A DNA stretch of 64,000 bases. Origin: Nitrospira sp. GTDB taxonomy: Bacteria > Nitrospirota > Nitrospiria > Nitrospirales > Nitrospiraceae. The position numbers and the translations under genes are program-made. The notes below the pieces were generated by a model. It worked only from the letters and a program-made list of their open reading frames with translations, was not told where the DNA came from and did no database searches. The stretch covers positions 1-64,000 of the forward strand of contig SPAW01000005.1 in the NCBI GenBank assembly GCA_005239465.1, read 5' to 3'. This document shows, one piece after another, positions 9,151-18,035 of the stretch. Numbering within the stretch: position 1 is the stretch's first letter; the number at the start of each line of letters is the position of its first letter.

Positions 9151-10011
9151 GTGCTGCAGATGAAAACCCTTGCGATGGAAATCGAGGACAGTCTTGGAGA
9201 GGCCATCGAACGGCTGGATCAACCAGGCATCCAACGCACGTATTGGGACCAGAACGAGTTCGTCCTTCTCGAGGGTTTCATCCCGCAGACGGTGGTGGAG
9301 CCGTGCCTGTTCGAGGTCGAACAGGTTCAGTCGGAAGTCCATCGGAATTATGTGCCCGGTCGCAAGCAGGGAGGTAGCGTCAGCTACTACGTCATTCGGG
9401 AAAAAGCGCCGGCTATTCTGGCGTTGTATCGGTCGCCGACGCTCCGGACATTCCTCAGCCGGTTGGTCGAAGCTCCGCTCAAGCTCTGTCCTGAAGACGA
9501 TCCGCATTCCTGTGCCTTGTACTATTACACCAAGCCAGGCGATCACATCGGCTTTCATTATGATACGTCCTACTACAAAGGGAAACGGTACACGGTGTTG
9601 ATCGGTCTGGTTGAGCGATCGGAACACTGCCGACTGGTGGCCCGCGTTCGGAAGCACGGAGAGGCCGAAGAAATCAGGGAAACACGGATTCCCATGGATC
9701 CCGGGACAGTTGTGCTCTTCAACGGCGACAAACTCTGGCATGCCGTCACGCCCCTCGGAAAGGACGAAGAGCGGGTCGTCCTCACGTTTCAGTATGTGAC
9801 GAATCAGGAGATCGGGCCGTTCAAGAAGATGTTTTCCAATCTCAAGGATGCGTTTGCCTACTTCGGGCCTTCCGCGCTGCTGCGACGGCCGACGGCGCAC
9901 AAGACGTCGTCTCGTCGTCACACCCTGCCGCAGTCCGACGTGCTGACGGATCATCCGACCTTACAATTCATTGCGGGAGCCGGCGGTGCGTCTCACGATC
10001 GCGATTCCTGA
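9151..10011 (+). CDS. 2-oxoglutarate/Fe(II)-dependent oxygenase
   Basis: A cytoplasmic protein of 286 aa from a GTG at 9151, chosen because GGAGG stands 5 nt upstream; a further ATG at 9064 would overlap the previous gene and adds non-conserved residues. The double-stranded beta-helix signature is visible: a GFHYDTSY segment gives the H-x-D iron ligands, a LWHAVTP segment the distal His, and the Arg of ERVVLTFQY the likely 2OG carboxylate ligand. It resembles prolyl-hydroxylase (P4Hc/PKHD) type enzymes that hydroxylate proteins or small molecules. It is placed among SUMF1-fold, cysteine-rich and Rieske genes, so a cofactor- or protein-modifying role is possible. The substrate is unknown. Confidence 0.75.
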   Translation: MLQMKTLAMEIEDSLGEAIERLDQPGIQRTYWDQNEFVLLEGFIPQTVVEPCLFEVEQVQSEVHRNYVPGRKQGGSVSYYVIREKAPAILALYRSPTLRTFLSRLVEAPLKLCPEDDPHSCALYYYTKPGDHIGFHYDTSYYKGKRYTVLIGLVERSEHCRLVARVRKHGEAEEIRETRIPMDPGTVVLFNGDKLWHAVTPLGKDEERVVLTFQYVTNQEIGPFKKMFSNLKDAFAYFGPSALLRRPTAHKTSSRRHTLPQSDVLTDHPTLQFIAGAGGASHDRDS

Positions 10012-10492
10012 GGCCCAGTTCGTTGAAGCACCGGCCGTGCTGCGGCTGATACGGATGGCCCCGGCCTGCCAGGTGGAAGGGGGGGAGCAGGGGCCGGCGT
10101 ACGTGGCGCTTTTTGACGATTTTCCGCAGTCAATCGATCTCGTGATTCGACTGGTCGAGGCAGCGAGTAACCTCCGCGACGTCCGGATCACGGTCGACGC
10201 GCGGCCTGTCTTGAGCCCGACGAAGTTCTACAACACGCTCCTCTGTTACCGAGAGAGTATGGGCGTGCCGGACCCGGAGGCCTATTGTGCGTCCCAGGCG
10301 GCGAGAGTCGGCGATGCCGGCGGATGTCCCGATCGGGCGTGCGTGTCCCATTGCCAATTTATTTGTTCCAGGTGCCTGGGAGTTTCGCGCGACCGGGGAG
10401 CGCCTCCGCTCTCGGTTCAGCTGCGAGCGATCGCGCGTCAGGCTGAAGTGGACTGGTGTCCGAACCTCCGCATCTCGAAGTCGAATGCGTGA
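9986..10492 (+). CDS. Cysteine-rich hypothetical protein
   Basis: A 168-aa protein that I do not recognise. The GTG at 9986 has GGGAG 7 nt upstream and overlaps the end of the oxygenase gene by 26 nt, indicating coupling. There is no signal peptide. Nine cysteines fall at about 28, 87, 101, 114, 119, 123, 127, 130 and 158; the cluster C114-x4-C119-x3-C123-x3-C127-x2-C130 looks like a metal or Fe-S binding site. The N-terminal half has alternating hydrophobic strands and helices. Its position between a 2OG-Fe(II) oxygenase and a Rieske oxygenase suggests a redox or radical/cofactor role, but that is inference. Confidence 0.6.
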   Translation: MRLTIAIPEAQFVEAPAVLRLIRMAPACQVEGGEQGPAYVALFDDFPQSIDLVIRLVEAASNLRDVRITVDARPVLSPTKFYNTLLCYRESMGVPDPEAYCASQAARVGDAGGCPDRACVSHCQFICSRCLGVSRDRGAPPLSVQLRAIARQAEVDWCPNLRISKSNA

Positions 10493-10549
10493 GCTGTCAG
10501 GCTGCTGTTGAGGGGGCTAAGGTGAGGTGTTCGCGATTCAAGAGTCCAT

Positions 10550-10605
10550 TGACCAGTGACGACGCGATGAATCGATTATTCACCAAGCTGATGTCTCAGG
10601 CCGGC
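10550..10605 (+). repeat. Dispersed repeat copy B, in a gene-free spacer
   Basis: This copy of the 8047-8102 repeat lies in the 240-nt spacer before the Rieske gene. It can still be read as TSDDAMNRLFTKLMSQAG but has no ribosome-binding site or downstream gene body. The rest of the spacer (10493-10733) shows no gene. Confidence 0.6.
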
Positions 10606-10733
10606 GAGCGTAGGTCAGCTGATTGCTCGAAGGAAGGGCCGTGCTCCTCGACGAGTAACCAAGGGGGGACTTCTCCAAGGAGCGGCGATTGCAGCAGAAG
10701 CGGTAATGATCAGGGGTAAGACCACGTAACCCA

Positions 10734-11774
10734 ATGCTCGAAGGCTTCTGGTACATCGCCGGGGAAAGCGTCGCAGTCCGGGCCGGCCGGCCGTTCGCGG
10801 CGGTGCTCTGCAATCAGCCAGTGGTGCTGTTTCGGGATGGCCAGGGCCGGGTTCATGCGTTAGAGAACCGCTGTTCCCACAAAGGCGTGCCGCTCTCGTC
10901 GGCCTGGCAGGAAGGGGATTCCTTGCGTTGCCCTTTTCACGGGTGGCGCTTCATCTCCTCCGGTGAGTGCGTAGAAGTACCGGCCATCGGCAACGTGGCG
11001 CACCCATCGTCGACCTCGGCCTGCGTCAAGACCTTTCCAGCCGAGGAACAGGACGGGTGGGTGTGGGTCTACATTGGGAACGACCGGTGCCCGAAGCCTT
11101 CGGCTCCACCACCGTCGTTGCCGGTGCCCGCTGATGGTAGTCCGATGGTCTCCGTGCGCCAGTCTGCCGAGGCGAAAGTCCGGTGGGATTTCGCAGTGGA
11201 TAGTCTCATGGATCCCGCCCACGTCCCGTTCGTGCACAACAAATATTTCCGACGGCGCGAAGCAGCCAGGAAAAAAGAAAAGGTGTTCACACGGCTGCCG
11301 CTGGGGTTTCGCACCATATCGCAGAATGTCTTGCTGCCGGACACTTTTATCTTTCGCGCCTTGTCCCCAGGGCTGGGCTCGGCCACGACCACGGTCGATT
11401 TCGTCCTGCCCGGCATCCATTTGGAACGATGGGAGATCGGCAAACGGTTCGCGTCCGTAATGTTGGTTGCCACACCGCTCACTGATGAACGAAGCCGGTT
11501 CGACATCTCCGTCGGGTGGAACTTCTTGCGCGGGCTGTCCCTGGGATGGCTGGTCCGCCGGACCTTAAGGACCATTCTAGGCCAGGACCAGGAAGTCCTG
11601 GAATTGCAGGAACAGGGGTTCGGCCAGAAGGGAGGTATGTTATTGAACTTAGAATCGGACACACTGGCCGTGTGGTACCGGCGGCTGAAGAGATATCGTC
11701 TGGATCAATTGGCCGGCGTGCCCAACCCCCAGCATCCGGTTCCGGAGGAGGTCACGCTCAGATGGATCACCTGA
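10734..11774 (+). CDS. Rieske-type aromatic-ring/non-heme iron oxygenase
   Basis: A 346-aa protein with an N-terminal Rieske domain: C47-x-H49 and C66-x2-H69 bind the [2Fe-2S] cluster. The catalytic domain has a D-x2-H-x4-H mononuclear iron motif (D160, H163, H168) with a bridging Asp at 156. The layout matches Rieske oxygenase alpha subunits of the pheophorbide-oxygenase/vanillate-demethylase type, which hydroxylate or demethylate cyclic compounds using electrons from a reductase. No reductase gene is nearby. The ribosome-binding site is weak. It is the second iron oxygenase in the cluster after the 2OG enzyme. The substrate cannot be told from sequence. Confidence 0.82.
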   Translation: MLEGFWYIAGESVAVRAGRPFAAVLCNQPVVLFRDGQGRVHALENRCSHKGVPLSSAWQEGDSLRCPFHGWRFISSGECVEVPAIGNVAHPSSTSACVKTFPAEEQDGWVWVYIGNDRCPKPSAPPPSLPVPADGSPMVSVRQSAEAKVRWDFAVDSLMDPAHVPFVHNKYFRRREAARKKEKVFTRLPLGFRTISQNVLLPDTFIFRALSPGLGSATTTVDFVLPGIHLERWEIGKRFASVMLVATPLTDERSRFDISVGWNFLRGLSLGWLVRRTLRTILGQDQEVLELQEQGFGQKGGMLLNLESDTLAVWYRRLKRYRLDQLAGVPNPQHPVPEEVTLRWIT

Positions 11775-12049
11775 GTCGAATAGTCGAAGACAAGGAGCAC
11801 GAGCATAGGAGGGCCCATGGCCATACATTCCCCCGAGCGATGGATCACGACAATCGAGTGTCGAATCAGTACGAGGTCTTCGGTTTGGTGGTCAGCGTGT
11901 TCGTCGATGAGACGAGCGTGGCCCAGGCGCATGTCAGGGGCGGGCTATTAACCGGACAGAAGATTCACGAGGTGATCAAACGAATCAGGCAACAAGGCCA
12001 ACGGGTGTCGGGTTTCACCGGCTACATACGGCTTGAATGGTTTTCATGA
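11762..12049 (+). CDS. Small hypothetical protein coupled to the Rieske gene
   Basis: A 95-aa frame starting 13 nt inside the Rieske gene, with GGAGGAGG 10 nt upstream; a shorter start at 11840 (70 aa) is possible. The C-terminal part from about residue 36 alternates hydrophobic and polar residues (YEVFGLVVSVFVDE, then a helix rich in Lys, Arg and Gln). There is no signal peptide and no recognised family. The coupling suggests it works with the Rieske enzyme, but it could be spurious. Confidence 0.4.
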   Translation: MDHLSRIVEDKEHEHRRAHGHTFPRAMDHDNRVSNQYEVFGLVVSVFVDETSVAQAHVRGGLLTGQKIHEVIKRIRQQGQRVSGFTGYIRLEWFS

Positions 12050-12141
12050 GTAAATGCCTCTTGTATAGCGTAGCCTCATTTGTCTATTGCGGAATCCGAT
12101 TCCGCTAAAGACGGGAACACGCGGCGAAGTAGATGTGACGC

Positions 12142-12618
12142 ATGACGATTTTTCTGATCTGGATCCATCTGCTCGCCGCGATCAGTTGGATCGGCGGGAT
12201 GATTTTTCTTTCCCTGGTCCTGGCTCCCCTGGTCAGAAGCCAAAACGCGGCGCCTGAATTCATGGCGTTGTTTCGATCCGCCGCTTTGCGATTCCGACTC
12301 GTGGTGTGGAGTGCCGCCGCAGTGTTGCTGGCGACCGGACCCATGCTGCTTCACCAAAGAGGCCTCCACATTCTTGATCTCAGCCAGTGGCCACGGGTCT
12401 TGCGTATTAAGATAGGGTTAGTCGTTGTGCTGCTCGTGCTGACCGTCACGCACGATCTTCTGCTCGGGCCGCAAATCCGGAAAATCAGCGCGATTCCAGA
12501 CAGTGCGAGGACCTCATGGGAGCAGGTTCTTGCGCAATCCTCTGCGTGGGTGCCGCGTCTGGCGCTGATACTTGCATTGGGAGTCCTCTTCTCCGCGGTC
12601 ATCCTCGCGCGCTCTTAG
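12142..12618 (+). CDS. CopD-like integral membrane protein
   Basis: A 158-aa protein with about four membrane segments. The first (IHLLAAISWIGGMIFL) carries the His and the SWIGGM pattern typical of the CopD copper-resistance domain and related DUF families. CopD-type proteins sit in the inner membrane and move copper toward the cytoplasm or assist cuproenzyme maturation. It follows the multicopper-oxidase cluster on the same strand, which supports a copper role. A heme-binding membrane protein of similar fold is the alternative. Confidence 0.65.
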   Translation: MTIFLIWIHLLAAISWIGGMIFLSLVLAPLVRSQNAAPEFMALFRSAALRFRLVVWSAAAVLLATGPMLLHQRGLHILDLSQWPRVLRIKIGLVVVLLVLTVTHDLLLGPQIRKISAIPDSARTSWEQVLAQSSAWVPRLALILALGVLFSAVILARS

Positions 12619-12808
12619 CTCCATGATTCTGTCGCGTTCTGCGACGGTGCCTACCTTTCACCAGGTGGCAAGGCTCCCTTGTCTTAGCCCCAGCCCCACG
12701 CGTAGCTCTGAAAAACATGTGAATTTCCCATCAGAAATGTGCTATCGAAGAGGCTTTGTAAACGGCGTCCAGCTTGCTCCATGGAGAACGCTAGAGGGGA
12801 GGTGAGAT

Positions 12809-13747
12809 ATGTGCCGGACGGTACCTTATGATCTGTGTATTGTCGGGATGGTTTTCATTGCCTTTATACTGGCGGGACAAGTGTACGCAGGTGAGCCAGA
12901 TGACAAGAAGCCAAAGGTGCTGATCGATTGTCGGTATGGGAAAACCGATAATGGGGTAGCCAGTGAAGCCTTTCCCTCCGACGACGTCTTCCGTCCCCTG
13001 TTGGCAGATCCCAAGCAGCCGCAGTTCTTTGCACTCTGGCAATCCACGCGGGTCCGTACCGATAAGACGTCCGCCAACATCGGGTCGGTGGCGATCGGAG
13101 AGAACTTTGGTTTTTATACCAGGCGGCAGGGATGTAATGGATGGCAAGTGAGCCTGCTCACCGGTATTTTTTCGCAATTCAACCTGGACGAAAAGAATGC
13201 CGAGCTGATCAATACTGACTTCGTCGTGGGTGTGCCTCTGACGTGGCGTGCGGGAAATTGGTCCACGAGGCTTCGCTATTCTCACCAAAGCAGCCATCTC
13301 GGTGATGAGTTCTTGACGGCCCGCCCCGGGTTCAGCCGGCTGAATCTCACTTACGAGGAAGTCGAAGCGATTCTTTCCTACGACTACAAATGGGCGCGGC
13401 TGTATGCGGGGGGAGGGTATCTGGTGCATCGTGAGCCGGCCACGATCGACCGCAGTCGGGTGCAGTGGGGATTTGAGGCGCGAGCACCGTCAATGCGTTC
13501 GCGAATCTTGGGCGGGTTCCTCGACAGGCTGATCCTCACGCCCATGCTGACGGCGGACTTCAAGTCTTTGGAGGAGCAGAACTGGATCATCAACACGAAT
13601 GTGCTCGGCGGTCTCGAATGGTCTAGGACGGGGTCCCTCCGACGCTTTCGGATCATGGTGAACTACTATCATGGCTACAATCCCTATGGACAATTTTTCG
13701 CCCAGAAGATCGAACAGGTGGGGATTGGAGCCTATTTCATGTTTTAA
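12809..13747 (+). CDS. Exported DUF1207-like outer-membrane protein
   Basis: A 312-aa protein with an N-terminal signal (cleavage near VYA) and a mature part rich in alternating aromatic and hydrophobic strands that ends in Phe (GAYFMF), as in outer-membrane beta-barrels. Phrases such as FRPLLADPKQPQFFA and WRAGNWSTRLRYSHQSSHLGDE match my memory of the DUF1207 family. GGGGAGGTGAG precedes the start. The 190-nt spacer upstream contains two short stem-loops but no clear promoter. Function is unknown. Confidence 0.65.
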   Translation: MCRTVPYDLCIVGMVFIAFILAGQVYAGEPDDKKPKVLIDCRYGKTDNGVASEAFPSDDVFRPLLADPKQPQFFALWQSTRVRTDKTSANIGSVAIGENFGFYTRRQGCNGWQVSLLTGIFSQFNLDEKNAELINTDFVVGVPLTWRAGNWSTRLRYSHQSSHLGDEFLTARPGFSRLNLTYEEVEAILSYDYKWARLYAGGGYLVHREPATIDRSRVQWGFEARAPSMRSRILGGFLDRLILTPMLTADFKSLEEQNWIINTNVLGGLEWSRTGSLRRFRIMVNYYHGYNPYGQFFAQKIEQVGIGAYFMF

Positions 13748-13786
13748 TGACGAGAAGCAGGCATCAGGACCAGGGGGGGTATAACG

Positions 13787-15595
13787 ATGGCGATGAATAG
13801 GAAAATCTCATTTTCCTTCTGGTACGTCTTGCTCGCTATTTGGGCCGTGGTTCTGGTGCATGATTTCATTCATGCCCTGAACAAGATCGAAGAACTACCC
13901 TACAGCCAGTTCAAGAGCTTGGTCGCGGTCGGCAAAGTGGCGGAAGTGTCGGTGAGCAGTCATCTCCTGACCGGAAAACTCAAGCCAGAGGGAGAATCGA
14001 AAGAGGGGAAGATGTTTACGTCGGTCCGCGTCGAGGATCCGGATCTGGTTCGGGAACTCAACCAACACGGCGTCACATTCACCGGCGTGATTGAATCCAC
14101 GTTTTGGCGCGATCTTCTGTCCTGGCTCTTGCCGGTAGCTCTGTTTGTCGGCATTTGGTTCTTCATCTTTCGTCGGTTGGGCCAAGCCCAAGGTGGCTTC
14201 ATGCAAGTGGGGCAATCCAAAGCGAAGATCTACATGGAGAAGGACATCAAGGTGACGTTCGCGGATGTCGCGGGTGTGGATGAAGCGAAAGAGGAACTGC
14301 GCGAGGTGATCGAATTCCTCAAAACGCCGGAGAAGTTTACCAAGCTGGGCGGCAAGATTCCGAAGGGGATCTTGCTGGTCGGTCCGCCCGGAACCGGCAA
14401 GACTCTATTGGCCCGTGCCGTGGCGGGCGAGGCCGGGGTGACGTTCTTCAGCATCAGCGGGTCGGAGTTTGTGGAGATGTTTGTGGGGGTCGGCGCGGCT
14501 CGAGTGCGTGATCTGTTCGATCAAGCGAAGCTGAAGGCCCCCTGCATCATCTTTATCGACGAACTTGATGCGCTTGGGAAAGCGCGGGGCATGGGACCCA
14601 TGGCGCATGAGGAACGGGAGCAAACGCTCAATCAGTTGCTGGTCGAGATGGACGGGTTCGACCCCCGTGTCGGCGTGATTCTCATGGCGGCGACCAACCG
14701 TCCGGAGATCCTTGATCCGGCGCTGTTGCGCGCGGGCCGGTTCGATCGGCATGTTGTCGTGGATCGTCCGGACAAGCTCGGTCGCCTCGCCATTCTCCGT
14801 GTGCATGCCAAACAGGTGACGCTGGGTCACGACGCCGATCTCGAAAATATCGCGGCGATGACCCCCGGGTTCTCCGGTGCCGATTTGGCCAATATCATCA
14901 ACGAGGCGGCGTTGCTCGCTGTGCGCCGTGGCAAGGACCTGGTAGGCATTTCCGAATTACAAGAAGCGGTCGAGCGAGTCATTGCCGGATTGGAAAAGAA
15001 GAATCGCGTTCTGAATAAGATGGAGAAGGAGCGGGTGGCCTACCATGAGACGGGACATGCCCTCGTCGCCCTGTCCGTGCCGGGGTCGGACCAGGTGCAG
15101 AAGATTTCGATCATTCCGCGCGGCATCGCGGCGCTTGGATACACGCTCCAGCTCCCGACTGAAGACCGGTTCTTGATGACGAAGTCCGAACTGGAGAACA
15201 AAGTCGCCGTCTTGTTAGGAGGGCGGATCGCGGAAGAAATGGTCTTCGGTGAGGCCTCCACCGGCGCGCAGAACGATCTCGTGAAGGTGACCGACATCGC
15301 CAAAAGCATGGTGAAGGCTTACGGGATGAGCGAGAAACTGGGGACCATCACGCTGGAGCGAGAACGGCAGCCGCAGTTCGTCCAGATTCAGGTCGCGTCT
15401 GAAAAAGGCGATTACTCCGAAGAGACCGCCCGGGAAATCGATTGTGAGGTGCGGCGGATCATCGACGAACAGTACGAACGGGTGAAGCGGCTGTTGGGAG
15501 ACAGGAAGGCTGCGCTACAAGAAGGCGCGAAGCTGTTGTTGGAGCGAGAAGTGATCAGCGGGGCAGAGCTGAAAGCGATCATGAACAAGGCTTGA
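13787..15595 (+). CDS. ftsH: ATP-dependent zinc metalloprotease FtsH
   Basis: A 602-aa membrane AAA protease. Two N-terminal membrane segments (about 8-25 and 105-125) flank the periplasmic FtsH_ext domain. Walker A GPPGTGKT is near residue 200, a Walker B with DELD follows, and the peptidase zinc motif is HETGH at 420-424. Length and order match FtsH, which degrades membrane and regulatory proteins. The gene is followed by a lipid-transport operon and not by the folate or cell-division genes often found near the housekeeping copy, so it may be an accessory paralogue. The start is preceded by a run of G residues serving as the ribosome-binding site. Confidence 0.93.
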   Translation: MAMNRKISFSFWYVLLAIWAVVLVHDFIHALNKIEELPYSQFKSLVAVGKVAEVSVSSHLLTGKLKPEGESKEGKMFTSVRVEDPDLVRELNQHGVTFTGVIESTFWRDLLSWLLPVALFVGIWFFIFRRLGQAQGGFMQVGQSKAKIYMEKDIKVTFADVAGVDEAKEELREVIEFLKTPEKFTKLGGKIPKGILLVGPPGTGKTLLARAVAGEAGVTFFSISGSEFVEMFVGVGAARVRDLFDQAKLKAPCIIFIDELDALGKARGMGPMAHEEREQTLNQLLVEMDGFDPRVGVILMAATNRPEILDPALLRAGRFDRHVVVDRPDKLGRLAILRVHAKQVTLGHDADLENIAAMTPGFSGADLANIINEAALLAVRRGKDLVGISELQEAVERVIAGLEKKNRVLNKMEKERVAYHETGHALVALSVPGSDQVQKISIIPRGIAALGYTLQLPTEDRFLMTKSELENKVAVLLGGRIAEEMVFGEASTGAQNDLVKVTDIAKSMVKAYGMSEKLGTITLERERQPQFVQIQVASEKGDYSEETAREIDCEVRRIIDEQYERVKRLLGDRKAALQEGAKLLLEREVISGAELKAIMNKA

Positions 15596-15624
15596 GTGGA
15601 TCGCAGGGAGGAAGGCGGGGCATA

Positions 15625-15777
15625 TTGAAGAAGATCGGGCATGGCGTCATTCTCTGGGTGATCCCCTCTGTCACGGAGATTCCTCTCACGGGGCTCATGC
15701 GCAGCGAACCGATCGTCTTCAACACGATGAAGCTCCCCGCAGCCAGCTACGGGGTATGCGGCAAAGGAGTATCCTGA
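15625..15777 (+). pseudogene. Possible remnant of a small membrane-protein gene
   Basis: Between ftsH and the Mla genes a short frame reads KKIGHGVILWVIPSVTEIPLTG and then loses coherence. It resembles the start of small integral-membrane proteins with a truncated end. It may be noise; the remaining spacer up to 15846 shows nothing else. Confidence 0.25.
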
Positions 15778-15846
15778 TCGGAGAGAGGACCATCGTGGCC
15801 TCTGTGCTCAACATCAGGGTCGAGAAGCAGGCCACCTGAGCGGAGT

Positions 15847-16965
15847 ATGCCGGTGGAACAACAGGCAACGGTCACCGTCAGCAACAACGTGATTCATTGC
15901 CGAGGGCCGTGGACCCTTCCGAACTTGGCCGAGCTGGAGCGGCGAGGCGGGATACTCCAATGGCCCGATGCTCCCAGCGTTATTTGCGATGCCAGCGAGA
16001 TGACCGCCATGGATACAGGCGGAGCCCTGTTGCTGCAACAGAACATCAACGACCTGCGTCACAAGGGTCGAACGGCCTCCCTCCGTGGACTGAAACCGGA
16101 ATTCGCTGAGCTCCTTCAGATGGTTGAGACCCAATGGTCTCACCTCGATAACGAGGCCGCCGCCCATCGAGCCGGATGGGCGGAACGCCTTGCCCGGGCG
16201 GCGCAGCATCGAAGAGAGTCGGCCGTTCGTGCGCTCGCCTTTCTCGGGGAGAGCGCCGTCGCGTTCTGTCGATCCCTGATGCGGCCCCATTCCATTCGAT
16301 GGCGGGCTCTGTTGCGGATATTGGAACTGGACGGCGTGCGTGCTTTGCCGATCACCGGCCTGCTGACGTTCCTCGTCGGTGTCGTGATTGCTTATCAGGG
16401 AGCGGAACAGTTGCGCAAGTTCGGCACGAACATTTTTATCGTCGATCTGGTCGGCATTTCACTGTTGCGCGAAATTGCCCCGTTGATTGTCGCGATCCTC
16501 ATCGCCGGCCGCTCGGGATCGGCCTATGCGGCGGAGATCGGCACGATGAAGGTCACGGAGGAATTGGACGCGGTCCGCACGCTCGGCATCTCGCCCATGA
16601 ACCTGCTCGTGCTTCCGAGATCGCTCGGCCTCGTCATCGCCTTGCCCCTGCTGACGGTCTATGCGGATGTCTTGGGCGTCTTCGGCGGCATGCTCATCGC
16701 GTCGGGCCAACTCAACGTGAGCTTCACGGAGTTCATCGCGCGATTCGAGGAAGCCGTCTCCGTGCGGCACTTTCTGATCGGCCTGGGGAAAGCGCCGTTC
16801 TTCGCGGTGATTATCGCCTTGGTCGGCTGCTATCAAGGATTTCAGATTCGGGGCGGGGTGGACGATGTCGGCCGGCATACGACCATCAGCGTCGTGCAGA
16901 GCATTTTCCTGGTCATCGTGTTCGACGCGATCTGCAGCATTCTGACCAACTGGTGGGATCTATAG
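15847..16965 (+). CDS. mlaE: STAS-fused MlaE-family lipid ABC transporter permease
   Basis: A 372-aa protein. Residues 1 to about 95 form a STAS-like domain (the MDTGGALLLQQ region); about 150-372 is the MlaE permease domain with five or six membrane helices and the conserved segment REIAPLIVAILIAGRSGSAY. MlaE permeases move phospholipids between inner and outer membranes with an ATPase (MlaF) and an MCE protein (MlaD). STAS is usually a separate protein (MlaB), so the fusion explains why no mlaB is present. It starts a four-gene operon with mlaF, mlaD and a lipoprotein gene. Confidence 0.9.
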   Translation: MPVEQQATVTVSNNVIHCRGPWTLPNLAELERRGGILQWPDAPSVICDASEMTAMDTGGALLLQQNINDLRHKGRTASLRGLKPEFAELLQMVETQWSHLDNEAAAHRAGWAERLARAAQHRRESAVRALAFLGESAVAFCRSLMRPHSIRWRALLRILELDGVRALPITGLLTFLVGVVIAYQGAEQLRKFGTNIFIVDLVGISLLREIAPLIVAILIAGRSGSAYAAEIGTMKVTEELDAVRTLGISPMNLLVLPRSLGLVIALPLLTVYADVLGVFGGMLIASGQLNVSFTEFIARFEEAVSVRHFLIGLGKAPFFAVIIALVGCYQGFQIRGGVDDVGRHTTISVVQSIFLVIVFDAICSILTNWWDL

Positions 16966-16979
16966 CAGGAATGGAACAT

Positions 16980-17056
16980 GAAGGCTGAGGCTGAGGTTGA
17001 GGCTAAGGCTGAGAAAGTTCCCGGAGTTCCCTTGACCTCAACCTCAACCTTAGCCT
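16980..17056 (+). repeat. Palindromic spacer of the GGCTGAGG/CCTCAACC family
   Basis: The left arm iterates GGCTGAGGTTGAGG and the right arm iterates CCTCAACCTCAACC; together they can form a long imperfect hairpin filling the spacer between the permease and ATPase genes. Confidence 0.7.
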
Positions 17057-17072
17057 GTGCAAGGGGTAATAC

Positions 17073-17885
17073 GTGACGCCGCTAGCTATGGAGACTGGAC
17101 TACCGGTGATCGAGGTGAGCCACGTCACGACCAGATTTGGACAGGCTGTCGTGCACGATGACGTCAGCCTGTCCATCGAACAGGGCGAAGTCTTTGCGAT
17201 CGCCGGGGGCAACGGGTGCGGCAAGTCCACGCTGTTGCGGGAGATCATCGGCCTGCTCACTCCCTCGGCCGGAACGATTCGGCTCTTCGGAGTGGATAGC
17301 CGACAACTGGAGGAGAGCGACGGCCGGCCGATCCACCGCCGCTTCGGCGTGATGTTTCAGCATGGGGCCCTGTTCAGCTCGCTCACTCTGGCGGAGAATG
17401 TGGCCGTGCCGTTGCGCGAACATGCGGACGTGAGTCCACGGTTGATTCGGGATATCGTCGCCGTCAAGATCGCCATGGTGGGGTTGCCGCCGGACAGCGC
17501 CGCGAAGTTTCCGAGCGAGCTCAGCGGAGGCATGAGGCGACGGGCTGCGCTCGCGCGAGCGATCGTGATGGACCCCGAGCTGCTCCTTCTCGACGAGCCG
17601 ACGACTGGTCTGGATCCGATGATTGCGGCAGGATTCGACGATCTCGTGCTCTCGTTGAAAAGCCAATTGGGGCTGACGGTCTTAATGGTGACACACGATC
17701 TGGATTCCCTGTGGCGCATCGCCAATCGTGTGGCGGTGCTGGGTCACGGGAAGGTGTTGGGGATTGGAACAATGCAGGAGTTGTCGCAGTCTGACGACCC
17801 CGCAATCCATGAATATGTCCACGGCCCGCGGGGGCGTGCGGCGAAAGCGCAAGCAGCATGGAACGACAGAAGACGCGAAGCGTGA
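17073..17885 (+). CDS. mlaF: MlaF-family ABC transporter ATPase
   Basis: A 270-aa ATPase with Walker A GGNGCGKST, the Q-loop in VMFQHGALF, the signature LSGGMRRRAALARA, Walker B LLLLDEPTTGLD and the H-loop in VTHDLDS. GMRRR after the signature is characteristic of the MlaF/Ttg2A group. The start is a GTG at 17073 behind a weak AAGGGG; an in-frame ATG lies at 17088. It couples ATP hydrolysis to lipid movement by the STAS-MlaE permease upstream. The C-terminal basic residues (DRRREA) and the stop fall in a palindromic repeat, so the tail is probably not conserved. Confidence 0.9.
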   Translation: MTPLAMETGLPVIEVSHVTTRFGQAVVHDDVSLSIEQGEVFAIAGGNGCGKSTLLREIIGLLTPSAGTIRLFGVDSRQLEESDGRPIHRRFGVMFQHGALFSSLTLAENVAVPLREHADVSPRLIRDIVAVKIAMVGLPPDSAAKFPSELSGGMRRRAALARAIVMDPELLLLDEPTTGLDPMIAAGFDDLVLSLKSQLGLTVLMVTHDLDSLWRIANRVAVLGHGKVLGIGTMQELSQSDDPAIHEYVHGPRGRAAKAQAAWNDRRREA

Positions 17886-18023
17886 AGCGCATCGCGCTAG
17901 AAAAGCGGGACTAGCGAGAAAAGCGCGACGGGCCGAGGAGGTTGTCGTGGCGAGTCCCGCCTTTCGCGCACGTCTCGCCCTTCCCGCACTCGTGAGATAC
18001 GAGCAACGCTTCACGAACGACTG
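17882..18023 (+). repeat. Palindromic spacer between mlaF and mlaD
   Basis: A long spacer with GCGTGAAGCGC at its left end, CTTCACGAACGAC at its right end, and inner arms built on AGCGGGACTAGCGAG and GCGAGTCCCGC. It begins inside the mlaF stop region and ends just before the mlaD ribosome-binding site. Confidence 0.65.
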
Positions 18024-18035
18024 AGAGGCATCTCG

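Noticed and set aside
12630-12680. Two small stem-loops (GTCGC/GCGAC and CTACCT/AGGTGG) before the DUF1207 gene, considered as a riboswitch
   Set aside because: I could not match the sequence to any riboswitch consensus, and the stems are short.
16176-16988. Plus-strand 270-aa frame overlapping the MlaE permease
   Set aside because: Arg/His-rich shadow of the permease gene in another frame.
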